A stretch of 64,000 nt of DNA. Source: JABDMH01 sp965223165 (GTDB lineage Bacteria > Bacteroidota > Bacteroidia > Chitinophagales > Saprospiraceae). Position 1 is the stretch's first letter. Each line of letters opens with the position of its first letter. Under the pieces are notes generated by a model. It saw only the letters and a program-made list of their open reading frames with translations. It was not told where the DNA came from and did not search any database. The stretch lies in NCBI GenBank assembly GCA_965223165.1, contig CBDCVQ010000007.1:310001-374000 (forward strand), given 5' to 3'. Positions 55,001 through 62,314 of this stretch are shown piece after piece. The translations under genes were made by a program, and so were the position numbers.

Positions 55001-55773
55001 GCAATGACACGGACGATACCGGGGATATCGAATTCCATCGGGTCAGAAACAAGGTATTTCGGGTGGCCACCGGCATCAGACGCCAGTTTAAGAGCGGCGC
55101 GGCCTTCGAGTTTACGCCTCAATACGAACAGATCAAGGTGGAGCAGACGGAAGATCGGGTCATTACCCAGCCAAGCGACTTCATCAGAGATGGCATTTTT
55201 GAAAATCAGTCCTACTTGGGTCTAGATATCTCCTTTAGCCAGGACAATAAGAACAATCTCGGATACCCGACCCGGGGTATGATCTTTAACGGCAACGTGA
55301 GCTTCCGCAACAATCTGGACCAGACAGATCGCGCTTTTCTCAAGTTGGACCAGAATCTTACGTTTTATCTACCGCTATCCAAAAGTCAACTGTTTGTCTA
55401 TGCCACCCGAATCGAGACCAACCAAATTTTTGGCGATTTTGACTTCTATCATGGGGTGACCCTGGGCGGACTTCAGAGCTTGCGTGGATTTCGAGTAGAG
55501 CGCTTTACCGGTCGGGCAAGCGTGGCCCACAGTAATGATCTCCGGTTTCCGCTGTTCACCGTCCGAAACAATCTGCTGCCATTTGCCGTGGGTCTGACGG
55601 GCAGCTTTGACTATGGTCGAGTCTGGACTAAAGAACTGGAGTCGGATACGTGGCATACCAGCGTAGGGGGCTCCCTGTGGTTCAACTTTGTCAGTGCTGC
55701 GGTCCTTAGAGCCGGCGTGTATAGCAATGGGGATGATACACGTGTGGTCATCGGCCTGGGTTATGCGCTGTAG
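52063..55773 (+). CDS. Lipoprotein metallophosphoesterase fused to a BamA/TamA-type outer-membrane barrel
   Basis: A 1236-residue protein with a lipoprotein signal (cysteine 20 in LCLFIVSCAS). Residues ~45-320 form a calcineurin-like phosphoesterase domain with all metal motifs: IGDAGG, FLGDNIYPDG, GNHDW (~129), FHHPLYS (~228) and GHEHNLQY (~308). A middle region (~400-850) has kinase-like or adaptor character (WIIRSRLFDLTLSDWDRHED) and beta-rich segments (RMVGGQGNDHFVD). The last ~350 residues form an Omp85-family barrel (SQDNKNNLGYPTRGMIFNG, GGLQSLRGFRVERFTGR). Such an enzyme would sit at the outer membrane. Substrate unknown. Confidence 0.85.
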   Translation: MRRTLSLCIMAALCLFIVSCASYHSAYVSPHHTQDEIKEKNDGELVHTSFLIGDAGGSPIGQIAPALVALKRHLMAAGKESSVIFLGDNIYPDGLPKKDEEGREAAEWALKVQLDAIKDYKGRRVIMPGNHDWRRGLKGILRQEDYVEDYLDKKHVFLPEKGCAGPEVVKLTDQLIMLVIDTEWWLQNWDKEPEINADCEVTTRDELIRAYTDVLKKNRTKDIIVAFHHPLYSYGAHGGYFPVKDHLFPLAKAIKGFYLPMPIIGSLYPLLRGSAGVKQDNNYGPFDDFRSKIMLASGEFENLIFVAGHEHNLQYITEQRHPFIVSGSGSKGTPLNKGKNLEFGSTDHGFVALDSYRDGTMIARFITVDDDGNDQVVFTRQIKGPRQVPTQFDFSEYESGQEIYTKSIYDPASTQKKGFYRMIWGDWWRAVYGQQLEVPTLDLSTKLGGLEPIRRGGGMQTSSLRLEDKDGRHYAIRAMEKNADNLLPRVFKNTFAAEMMRDFFTTAHPYAAFVIPKMADAINIYHANPKLYYLPKQPALGAYNENFGGELYLFEERPAGDRSDVESFGRSEDIISSLDLLEKLEKNDNHRLDRSWIIRSRLFDLTLSDWDRHEDQWRWASFEDEERDLKIYRPIPRDRDQAFAKFDGFLTRLATRSVINLRPMQTFPEMTKKVHWLTWGTRFFDRRFLNEISWDEWKNEIKYIQQHLTDEVIEDALSDWPQKVYSIEGDRIVRTLKKRRDNLGGMALQLYRFLARSVDVVGTQKPDYFLVERLDAGKTRVSVYRNNDKAKKNRIYQRLFDANETKEIILYGLEGKDYFEVTGDVRSGTVIRMVGGQGNDHFVDRSNVTGGKKHTLVYDDLRKNEIEKSKETKDKRTFRRLTNEYHFREFRYNYTLGIPFAAFLSDDGFFLGGFVTHDVGKFKKIPYGQRHTFGVTYAFATQAFKLSWRGEYSQALGKLDFMPRIHFQTPSYAQNFYGFGNDTDDTGDIEFHRVRNKVFRVATGIRRQFKSGAAFEFTPQYEQIKVEQTEDRVITQPSDFIRDGIFENQSYLGLDISFSQDNKNNLGYPTRGMIFNGNVSFRNNLDQTDRAFLKLDQNLTFYLPLSKSQLFVYATRIETNQIFGDFDFYHGVTLGGLQSLRGFRVERFTGRASVAHSNDLRFPLFTVRNNLLPFAVGLTGSFDYGRVWTKELESDTWHTSVGGSLWFNFVSAAVLRAGVYSNGDDTRVVIGLGYAL

Positions 55774-55791
55774 GAAGGTTAGCGAAGCCGC

Positions 55792-56302
55792 TGCACTGAC
55801 CGAGCCAAAGGCGAGCGATGCTGACCGAGCCAAAGGCGAGCGATGCTGACCGAGCCAAAGGCGAGCGATGCTGACCGAGCCAAAGGCGAGCGATGCTGAC
55901 CGAGCCAAAAGGCGGGCGATGCTGACAGAGCCAAAAGGCGAGCGTTGCTGACAGAGCCAAAGGCGAACGATGCTGACCGAGCCAAAGGCAAGCGATGCTG
56001 ACCGAGCCAAAGGCGAACGATGCTGACAGAGCCAAAGGCGAACGATGCTGACCGAGCCAAAGGCAAGCGATGCTGACCGAGCCAAAGGCGAGCGTTGCTG
56101 ACCGAGCCAGAGGCGAGCGATGCTGACCGAGCCAAAAAGGCAAGCGATGCTGACCGAGCCAAAGGCAAGCGATGCTGACCGAGCCAAAGGCAAGCGATGC
56201 TGACCGAGCCAAAGGCGAGCGATGCTGACCGAGCCAAAGGCAAGCGATGCTGACCGAGCCAAAGGCGAGCGATGCTGACCGAGCCAAAGGCGAGCGTCAG
56301 CA
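55792..56302. repeat. Tandem array of about 20 copies of a 25-bp repeat
   Basis: The unit GCTGACCGAGCCAAAGG + CGAGCGAT recurs with a strict 25-bp step (GAGCC at 55802, 55827, 55852, 55877, 55902 ...), with rare 26- or 27-bp steps caused by extra A residues in the AAA run. Variation is limited to a few positions (GAGCGAT, CAAGCGAT, GAACGAT; CCGAG or CAGAG). It fills the gap between the phosphoesterase-barrel stop and the promoter of the GAF gene. No unique spacers are present. Because 25 is not a multiple of three and the unit lacks stops on the minus strand, long open frames arise there by chance. Confidence 0.92.
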
Positions 56303-56341
56303 TTGCATCTTAACGGCGTTTTACTCACCTTTGCACTCTTT

Positions 56342-56349
56342 TACCTTTG
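56342..56349 (+). promoter_or_regulatory. Putative -7 promoter element of the GAF-domain gene
   Basis: TACCTTTG fits TAnnTTTG and ends 5 nt before the ATG at 56355, again implying a very short or absent leader. It begins about 40 bp after the tandem array ends. Confidence 0.45.
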
Positions 56350-56354
56350 CGACA

Positions 56355-58730
56355 ATGTCTACCAAGACAACCAGACGGCCGTTTCTACGCCGGGTGGAGC
56401 ACATGCTTCAGGAGGCCCGGCGGACAATGGGACTCGAACATTTCCCGTTTGAGACCACACTGAGTATGGTCCCCCTGCTAGACTATTGGCGGCAAAATAA
56501 GGACCACGACCATCCGCATGTACACTACATCGCATCGGAGGTCAGCGCCTACATCGAGCAGAATCCCTCCGTATTGGAGCCCTACCAAGATGCCGGCACG
56601 TTTCTAAAAGATCATCGCGCCGTCCTGGACCTGTTGTTTAGCGGAATCTTTCCGACGGTGACTTCTCGCAACTTTCTGGGGTATGCGTCACCGCCCTTCT
56701 CCTTGACCCCCTTTTACACCACCGAGGCGACGCGGGCACTGCTCTCTGATCCCAAGGTGACCATCCAGTTTGAGCAGTTTGGCGAGTTTGACAAGATTCC
56801 CTATAGCGTACGGGCCTGCTTCATCATCTTGCAGAAATACTACCAGATCGATCTGGACCACAATCTCCCCTTGTTGTTGAGTCTGCAGTTTGAGGGCAGT
56901 ACCATGGAGCAGTTTTACAAGACGACGTCCATGACCGACTTTATCGTCGTGCGTGCCAAAAAGCCGGCTCCGGATATCAGCCAGGAGAAATTGGACTTTC
57001 TGCTCAAGCACATGGATGACGAGGCGTTGTGGTTGGATTCGTTTTCGCCCGATGTGTTTTACTTCGAAGGTTTCTTCGTGGCTATCATGAATGATGTCAC
57101 GGAGGTGGAGACCCTTTCGCGCCTACGCAAGATCTTACTGGCGCCCAGTTCTTTACTGGATGCGGAGCAGGCCAAGGCCGTGGCCAATCTGACCCGCATC
57201 TATCTCAATCTGCCCGATGTCGAAGTAGGTATTTCGGCCATAGATTTTCCCTCTGACCACTCGGTGGCACACCGCTACAAGATTGATTATCCGGTCATCG
57301 AGACCTCGGAGCGCCCCTTGTCTGAAGCCAACCGAAATAGTCTCTACCGTAAGGCCTGCCGGCTCAATCGGATGCAGATCATCTCCGATCTGACACAGAT
57401 AGCTGATCCTGCCCCGATCGATCAAGCCCTGGTCAGCCATGGATTTCGAAGCCTGATGGTGGTGCCACTGCGGGATCAAAAGAAGCAGATCATTGGCATG
57501 ATGGAGCTGGCCTCACCGACACCGTATGTGTTTACGCAGGTCAAGCGGCTGAAGCTGAAAGAGATACTGCCCCTCTATGATGTGGCATTGGAGGAGATAC
57601 GGGTTTCCATCGACAATCGGATTCAATCTGTCATCCAAAACAAGTTTACCAATATCCACCCGAGCATCCTGTGGAAATTCACCGACACTGCCTTTCGCTA
57701 TTTGGAGCAGAAGGACGATCCGCAGCAACGGGCAGTCTTGCGGCCCATCGTATTTGAAGATGTCTATCCCCTCTTTGGACAGATAGACATCAATAGCTCT
57801 ACGGCCATCAGAGACAAAGCCGTACAGACGGACATGTTGAAGAACCTGCAGTTGCTCAGGGAGCTGCTCCAAAATCTGGATCACTCGCAGTTTCATCTGC
57901 TAAAGAAATACGCACATGAGGTCAATAAGTATCTGGAGCAGCTCGCCACTTCTTTTGATCCGGGACTGGAAGCCACGGTAGATGCGCAACTGCTCAAGGA
58001 TATCCATCCACTCCTCCGGCAACTGTCTCAGCGGGATGAATGGGCTACCAGTCAGGTCGAGCGCTATTTTGAGGAGATGGACGACGATCATGGCCTGGTT
58101 TATGAATACCGGGACAGATACACGGAAAGTTTGGGCCGGATCAATCAGCTGATCAGCTCATACTTGGATGAAGAGGAGATCAGCAATCAGCAATTGGTGC
58201 CACATTATTTTGATAAGTATACCACCGACGGCGTGGAGTACAATATGTACGTGGGACAAGCACTGCTGCAGCACGATCATTTCACCATCCACCACTTGCA
58301 CAATCTTCGACTATGGCAGTTGGAGAGCATGGTCCAGCTACATGCGCTGCTGGAAAGTCAGCGCCCCACCTTGCCCATTGACATGACCGTCTCCTACCTG
58401 ATCATCGTGTACAATGGCACGGTCTCGATCCGTTTTCGCACCGATGAAAAGCAGTTTGATATCGATGGCGCCCACAACATCCGGTACGAGATCTTAAAAA
58501 AGCGCGTAGACAAGGCGACCATCGTCGGCACCGGGGAGCGGCTCACGCACAGAGACAAAATCGCCATTGTGTTTGTGCAGGAGAAGGATCGACTCGAATA
58601 TCATGAGTACCTGCACTATCTCATCGACGAAGGTAAACTAGCGGATGATATCGAGGAGGTGGAGATCGAGCAGGTGCAGGGGATCCAGGGAGCTCTTCGG
58701 GCGCTGCGCGTCAGCTTTTTGGCTGAATGA
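56355..58730 (+). CDS. GAF-domain-containing protein
   Basis: A 791-residue soluble protein starting at the ATG after a TACCTTTG box; an in-frame extension back to 56247 would be coded by the tandem array and is rejected. The only family feature I can name is a GAF-like sensor domain around residues ~300-410 (SHGFRSLMVVPLRDQKKQIIG, MMELASPTPYVF). The N-terminal ~280 residues and the helical C-terminal half (AVLRPIVFEDVYPLFGQIDI, HEVNKYLEQLATSFDPG) are of unknown type. No kinase, cyclase or output domain is recognisable. Large single-GAF proteins of this kind occur in Bacteroidota; function unknown. Confidence 0.72.
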   Translation: MSTKTTRRPFLRRVEHMLQEARRTMGLEHFPFETTLSMVPLLDYWRQNKDHDHPHVHYIASEVSAYIEQNPSVLEPYQDAGTFLKDHRAVLDLLFSGIFPTVTSRNFLGYASPPFSLTPFYTTEATRALLSDPKVTIQFEQFGEFDKIPYSVRACFIILQKYYQIDLDHNLPLLLSLQFEGSTMEQFYKTTSMTDFIVVRAKKPAPDISQEKLDFLLKHMDDEALWLDSFSPDVFYFEGFFVAIMNDVTEVETLSRLRKILLAPSSLLDAEQAKAVANLTRIYLNLPDVEVGISAIDFPSDHSVAHRYKIDYPVIETSERPLSEANRNSLYRKACRLNRMQIISDLTQIADPAPIDQALVSHGFRSLMVVPLRDQKKQIIGMMELASPTPYVFTQVKRLKLKEILPLYDVALEEIRVSIDNRIQSVIQNKFTNIHPSILWKFTDTAFRYLEQKDDPQQRAVLRPIVFEDVYPLFGQIDINSSTAIRDKAVQTDMLKNLQLLRELLQNLDHSQFHLLKKYAHEVNKYLEQLATSFDPGLEATVDAQLLKDIHPLLRQLSQRDEWATSQVERYFEEMDDDHGLVYEYRDRYTESLGRINQLISSYLDEEEISNQQLVPHYFDKYTTDGVEYNMYVGQALLQHDHFTIHHLHNLRLWQLESMVQLHALLESQRPTLPIDMTVSYLIIVYNGTVSIRFRTDEKQFDIDGAHNIRYEILKKRVDKATIVGTGERLTHRDKIAIVFVQEKDRLEYHEYLHYLIDEGKLADDIEEVEIEQVQGIQGALRALRVSFLAE

Positions 58731-58886
58731 GTTATCTTCAACCCCGGAATATGCATTAGACTTTCTGATGCGAGCCAAATCTGCTGCAAATACAGGCCAC
58801 GTCAGCACCCGGCTTTATTGCATTTTTGACTCTCACGACCAAACTCCAGTGCATAGTCCGGGTTCAAGGGCTAAACAACCAGCAAA

Positions 58887-59342
58887 ATGAAGTGGCTTAA
58901 GCGAATATTGGTTTTCCTTTTGATCGTACTGGTCGGCATACAGTTCATCCGAATCGACAAGGTAAATCCGATCAGCGACCCCAATCAGGATTTCATCCAA
59001 ATACTAAACCCACCCGAAGAAGTGGCGCAAATGCTCAAGGTGTCCTGCTACGACTGCCACTCCCATCAAAGCGTCTATCCCTGGTATACCAATATTGCCC
59101 CCATCTCCTTCTGGATTAAAGGCCACATCAACCATGGCCGCCGCCACCTCAACTTTAGTGCTTGGGGCAGCTACGACCAGAATCGGGCGCATCACAAACT
59201 GGAGGAATGCTATGAGGAGGTCGAGGAAGGCCACATGCCCCTGCCCTCCTATTTGTGGGCACATAGTGACGCTAAGCTCACCGATGAGCAACGCTCGGCG
59301 ATGGTGAGTTGGTTTAAGAGTCAAATGAGCAAATACGAGTAG
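58887..59342 (+). CDS. Haem-binding domain protein
   Basis: A 151-residue protein with an N-terminal signal/anchor (LKRILVFLLIVLVGIQFI) and a single c-type haem motif CYDCH (~residues 55-59) in a VSCYDCHSHQSVYPWYTNIA context, typical of the Bacteroidota haem-binding domain family (PF14376). Conserved downstream parts are WIKGHINHGRRHLNFSAW and the GHMPLPSYLW methionine region, a possible second axial ligand. It would act as a periplasmic electron carrier or redox sensor. It lies 156 bp after the GAF gene. Confidence 0.88.
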   Translation: MKWLKRILVFLLIVLVGIQFIRIDKVNPISDPNQDFIQILNPPEEVAQMLKVSCYDCHSHQSVYPWYTNIAPISFWIKGHINHGRRHLNFSAWGSYDQNRAHHKLEECYEEVEEGHMPLPSYLWAHSDAKLTDEQRSAMVSWFKSQMSKYE

Positions 59343-59765
59343 ATACTCGGAGGCCTGACGGCCTCGATCCTGTCGCCAGATCAGTATGCCCCGAGCAAAG
59401 CGGAGGGATTGTTGAGCTGAGCTAACAATGAGCACGATCCTTTCTATCCTGTCAGACCGATAAGCCCCAATGAGCTTGGCGCGAGATCGGTAAGCCCTCC
59501 GAGCTTGTCGAGGGGGGTTGCTGAGCTGAATCCATCGCTTGTTATAGCGCCTTTGGCGGTGCAGACACCCCCAGCCAAGGATGCAGGGGCTGGGGTGAGC
59601 ACAAGGCCATTGGCCGGTGAGGTCACCATTGATCCCCCGGCACAGTGATCAACCCGGTGGAGGACTTTCAAATAGTGACCTTTTCAAAAGACAATATGAG
59701 AAATTATACACTTCTATAGAAGTCATTTACTTATTATTATGGTCTTTTTATAAGTCAATTTTATG
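59343..59765. other. Intergenic region with degenerate dispersed repeats, then AT-rich DNA
   Basis: No gene seen. It holds a 47-bp copy (59484-59530) of the repeat that also ends the AAA ATPase gene, weaker relatives at ~59391-59430 and ~59447-59483, and a hairpin-like segment (CCCCAGCC ... GGGGCTGGGG, ~59570-59600) resembling the GC-rich block near ku. From ~59690 the sequence turns markedly AT-rich up to the ATPase promoter. Confidence 0.6.
59484..59530. repeat. Dispersed repeat, copy 1
   Basis: This 47-bp stretch (containing CCGAGCTTGTCGAGGGG and ending GCTGAGCTGAA) matches 60967-61015 with few changes. The CGAGCTTGTCGAGGGG core resembles small palindromic intergenic repeats known from many bacterial genomes. 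Confidence 0.7.
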
Positions 59766-59773
59766 TAAATTTG
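59766..59773 (+). promoter_or_regulatory. Putative -7 promoter element of the AAA ATPase gene
   Basis: TAAATTTG fits TAnnTTTG within an AT-rich tract and ends 20 nt before the ATG. Confidence 0.45.
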
Positions 59774-59793
59774 GTTTTTGAGCATTCAAAATT

Positions 59794-61014
59794 ATGATAC
59801 TGCTGCGTCAGTTGTCGTCAAATCTGATCACGACGGTCCAGACGACCTATGTGAGGCCGATCTACCATTCCATACCGTGGAAGTATCGATTGCTTGCGAT
59901 CAGGGGAGCCAGGGGTGTTGGCAAAACGACCTTGTTATTGCAGAGAGCCAAGTTGACGCTGGACTTGTCAAAAACGCTATACGTGAGCCTGGACCATATC
60001 TACTTTCGCACGAACACCCTCTTTGATCTCGCGGTCCAATTTGAGCAGCAGGGTGGCACCCATCTACTGCTGGATGAAGTGCATCGATACGTATCATGGT
60101 CACAGGAGATCAAAAACATATATGACCATTTGCCAGCACTCTCCATCGTATGGACATCCTCCTCCCTGCTACAAATCGAAAAGGGAGAAGCTGATCTAAG
60201 CAGGAGAGTCGTTGTCGTGGATCTACCCGGTCTGTCTTATCGCGAATATCTTCAGCTGCAGGGCCACGCCACCCAGCTGGACACCTACCGTCTGGAGGAC
60301 GTTCTTGAGGATCATGTGTCGATCGCCACTACGCTAAAACAAGCCATCGCCAAACCGCTGCAATACTTTGGCGAATACCTGCACCATGGATACTATCCCT
60401 ATTACACTGAAGGCATGGGAGTGTATCACGACCGGCTTTCCGCCACTGTAAACCTGATCCTGGACGTGGACGTGCCCAGCGTCGAATCCGTAAAATTTGA
60501 GACTGTCGCCAAGATGAAACAACTGCTGGCCATCATAGCCGAATCCGTGCCTTTCAAGCCCAACATTCACAAGATCAGTGAACTGATAGGAGCCACCCGA
60601 GGGCAGACATTGCTGCTGATTCATCTCCTTGAGAGAGCACAACTCATCTCCACGCTCCACAGAAGTACCAAGGGCATTCGACGATTGGGCAAACCACAAA
60701 AGATATTCCTACACAACACCAATTTGATGCACGCATTTGCCGATGCACCCAACTTGGGTACGCTGCGAGAGACCTTTTTTCTAAACCAAACCAATGAGGT
60801 ACATCAGGTTTGGTATCCGGACGAAGCAGACTTTGCCATTGGATCGTATCTATTCGAAATTGGGGGGAGAAAAAAGGCCCGATCTAGGAGTGACGTCATC
60901 TACGTACTCGATGACATCGAAATAGGTAGTGGCCGTGCCATCCCGCTCTATCTCTTTGGCTTCCTCAGATCAGTAAGACCCCCGAGCCTGTCGAGGGGAG
61001 GATTGCTGAGCTGA
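59794..61014 (+). CDS. AAA-family ATPase of the AAA_14/DUF4143 type
   Basis: A 406-residue ATPase with Walker A GARGVGKTTLL (~38-48), Walker B THLLLDEVHRY (~89-99) and a sensor-like IVWTSSSLLQI. The C-terminal part has the DUF4143-like features KIFLHNTNLMHAF and a PD-(D/E)XK-like end (FAIGSYLFEIGGRKK, one Glu and Lys pair). Such standalone ATPases are common mobile-region genes of unclear function. The natural C-terminus appears to stop around AIPLYLFGFL; the last ~15 residues (RSVRPPSLSRGGLLS) are encoded by a dispersed repeat at 60967-61015 that also supplies the stop codon. It is preceded by an AT-rich promoter region. Confidence 0.82.
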   Translation: MILLRQLSSNLITTVQTTYVRPIYHSIPWKYRLLAIRGARGVGKTTLLLQRAKLTLDLSKTLYVSLDHIYFRTNTLFDLAVQFEQQGGTHLLLDEVHRYVSWSQEIKNIYDHLPALSIVWTSSSLLQIEKGEADLSRRVVVVDLPGLSYREYLQLQGHATQLDTYRLEDVLEDHVSIATTLKQAIAKPLQYFGEYLHHGYYPYYTEGMGVYHDRLSATVNLILDVDVPSVESVKFETVAKMKQLLAIIAESVPFKPNIHKISELIGATRGQTLLLIHLLERAQLISTLHRSTKGIRRLGKPQKIFLHNTNLMHAFADAPNLGTLRETFFLNQTNEVHQVWYPDEADFAIGSYLFEIGGRKKARSRSDVIYVLDDIEIGSGRAIPLYLFGFLRSVRPPSLSRGGLLS

Positions 61015-61015
61015 A
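60967..61015. repeat. Dispersed repeat, copy 2, forming the end of the ATPase gene
   Basis: A 49-bp relative of 59484-59530 (CCGAGCCTGTCGAGGGG core, same GCTGAGCTGAA end). It overlaps the last codons and stop of the ATPase gene, so the repeat sets the current 3' end of that gene. Confidence 0.7.
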
Positions 61016-61064
61016 AGCATTGCCTAGGTCGTCCCTGCTGATCACTGCTGGCGCTCAAAGAGAT

Positions 61065-61192
61065 GATATCCTCGATGCAGAGGATCAACAGCAGATAGAC
61101 CGCCAACCTCACCACCGAAATCACCCCGTCTTCATTCAGCCTATCGTGCCTGATGTAATCGTAAAACATGAATAGGTCAGGGCTAGAAGGGC
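61065..61192 (-). pseudogene. Decayed 3' copy of the small membrane protein gene
   Basis: Nucleotide and protein similarity to 61627-61755 is clear: the frame reads FYDYIRHDRLNEDGVISVV then RLAVYLLLIL, against VYDYIRHDMLNADVVISAV and RLAVYLLLIL in the intact gene. Similarity stops at 61192, where the 5' half should continue, and the frame is shifted there; the 3' end also diverges after LLLIL. It is therefore a truncated, non-functional copy. Between it and the regulator fragment lies the MITE-like copy. Confidence 0.78.
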
Positions 61193-61248
61193 CGAGTGTG
61201 GGAGGGTATTACCCCGCAACAAAATCCCTCATTGCTATGGGTCGACCA

Positions 61249-61410
61249 TCTTTCGCATTATAGCTACGGTAGCCACCCACCCGCTGTCGCGGTTCCCTCA
61301 CTTCTCGCATTGCCATGCTCGACTCTACGAGATCGTCCGGTCATGCCTCGTCTGCGAACAAAAATCCTATTAGAATTATTCAACATATCTAATGCGAGAC
61401 TCTACTAAGG
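61249..61410. repeat. MITE-like element, degenerate second copy
   Basis: The right 63 bp (61345-61407) match 3020-3082 closely (GCCTCGTCTGCGAACAAAA, ATTAGAATTATTCAAC, and the end ATGCGAGACTCTACTA). The left part is degenerate, but TTTCGCATTA at ~61249 corresponds to the left terminal repeat of the first copy, giving a similar element length. It sits between the two decayed gene fragments. Confidence 0.65.
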
Positions 61411-61565
61411 TTACCACGTCAAAGAGCTCGGAGAGCCTGCGCAAGTGTTCCATGGACATCCAGCTCGAACTTGCCATAAGCGCGCTGGGAGGTGCCCAAG
61501 GGGTGGGCGACATATTCCTTTGCGAAAAGCCACGTAGGACTCGCAGTTGGCGGATAGGATGTGCT
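61411..61565 (-). pseudogene. Decayed copy of the XRE-type regulator gene
   Basis: This stretch aligns with 62346-62515 in the intact regulator gene: shared runs include AAAAGCCACGTAGGACTCGC and CAGTTGGCGGATAG. A two-base insertion after the GFSQ codons shifts the frame, and several codons of the recognition region are altered. There is no start codon region. Read on the minus strand it starts IRQLRVLRGFSQ and then goes out of frame. It is the regulator half of the decayed duplicate. Confidence 0.8.
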
Positions 61566-61592
61566 CCTGATTAAGCTGCCGTGCCCCTGAGC

Positions 61593-61889
61593 TCAGTGAG
61601 TGAAAAAACGCCAGTACTTCCTAAAGTGAAGGACGATGTAGAGGATCAACAACAAATAGACCGCCAACCTCACTGCCGAAATCACCACGTCTGCATTCAG
61701 CATATCGTGCCGGATGTAGTCGTAAACCATGAATAGAGTCAGGCCCAGAAAGCCTGCCACATAGCAAAAGGCAGTTTTCCATCGATCCTGCGCAGTGGGC
61801 GGATCCAGCCCCTTCACCCTTCGATCATAGAAGGCCACGAGTAGGATCAGGATCGAAGCAACGATGTCCACTAGATATATGACTTTCAT
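61593..61889 (-). CDS. Small three-helix membrane protein
   Basis: A 98-residue protein with three predicted membrane helices (~2-19 YLVDIVASILILLVAF, ~41-58 CYVAGFLGLTLFMVYDYI, ~68-89 VISAVRLAVYLLLILYIVL), a basic loop (DRRVKGLDPP) and a basic tail (HFRKYWRFFTH). I do not recognise the family. It is downstream of an XRE-type regulator gene on the same strand, with 425 bp and a palindrome array between them. A decayed tandem copy of the same gene pair follows, so regulator and membrane protein were duplicated as a unit. Function unknown; a regulator-controlled membrane partner is inferred. Confidence 0.7.
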   Translation of the reverse strand: MKVIYLVDIVASILILLVAFYDRRVKGLDPPTAQDRWKTAFCYVAGFLGLTLFMVYDYIRHDMLNADVVISAVRLAVYLLLILYIVLHFRKYWRFFTH

Positions 61890-62245
61890 ACGCTATGTAC
61901 CTGCAGCGCTGACCATTGGATCTGTTGTAGAGCTTTCTTCGAATTATTAGAAAAAAGAACCCGGACACAGGCAATGGGTGTCCTTGCCTGGCCCGGGTCT
62001 GTAACACTCAGATCCGTAATACCCGGTTTGAAATCGTCAAGGTACCGCAAGCGCTCGGACAATGGCGTAACTAGTGACCTATCGGATACCATCGTGCAGC
62101 GTAGCACTGCACGTCGATTTCATGACTACTGGTGTATGTCAGATGGTTTTCGTCTGCGACTTGCGGGCGGTGGATGCTTTCATTTGGTGGCTGGAATACG
62201 ATCTCAACCAATGCCAAAGCTACAACCCAGCGGCCTAGAACTCCT
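61890..62245. other. Intergenic region between regulator and membrane protein genes
   Basis: Besides the palindrome array at its far end (62246-62300) I find no gene. Small frames on both strands show no recognisable protein. Confidence 0.4.
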
Positions 62246-62300
62246 AGAACCATGCGTTCTGATGCAGAACTAAAAGTTCTAAGTTAGAACTACAGGTTCT
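62246..62300. promoter_or_regulatory. Array of three palindromes AGAAC-N5-GTTCT on an exact 20-bp period
   Basis: Three 15-bp perfect palindromes lie at 62246-62260, 62266-62280 and 62286-62300. All have arms AGAAC/GTTCT around a 5-bp spacer (CATGC, TAAAA, TACAG), and their starts are exactly 20 bp apart, close to two helical turns. A further half-site AGAAC is at 62237. This is the geometry of a multi-dimer operator. It lies 15 nt beyond the stop of the XRE regulator gene and ~345 nt upstream of the membrane protein gene. The binding protein is not known; the adjacent XRE regulator is the obvious candidate. Confidence 0.65.
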
Positions 62301-62314
62301 AAGCCATCGAGCTC

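Noticed and set aside
55792..56302. Possible CRISPR array
   Set aside because: Units are directly adjacent with no unique spacers, and no cas genes are present. The same holds for the 62-bp repeats near ku.
55375..56328. Long minus-strand reading frame of 317 codons with repeated LARSASLAFGSVSI-type peptide
   Set aside because: It is produced by the 25-bp tandem array, which leaves all three minus frames open, and continues antisense into the phosphoesterase-barrel gene. No start signal or family match.
58840..58890. Possible tRNA-like T-arm sequence (GGTTCAAGG)
   Set aside because: No acceptor, anticodon or D-arm pairing could be found around it; no tRNA elsewhere in the window was convincing either.
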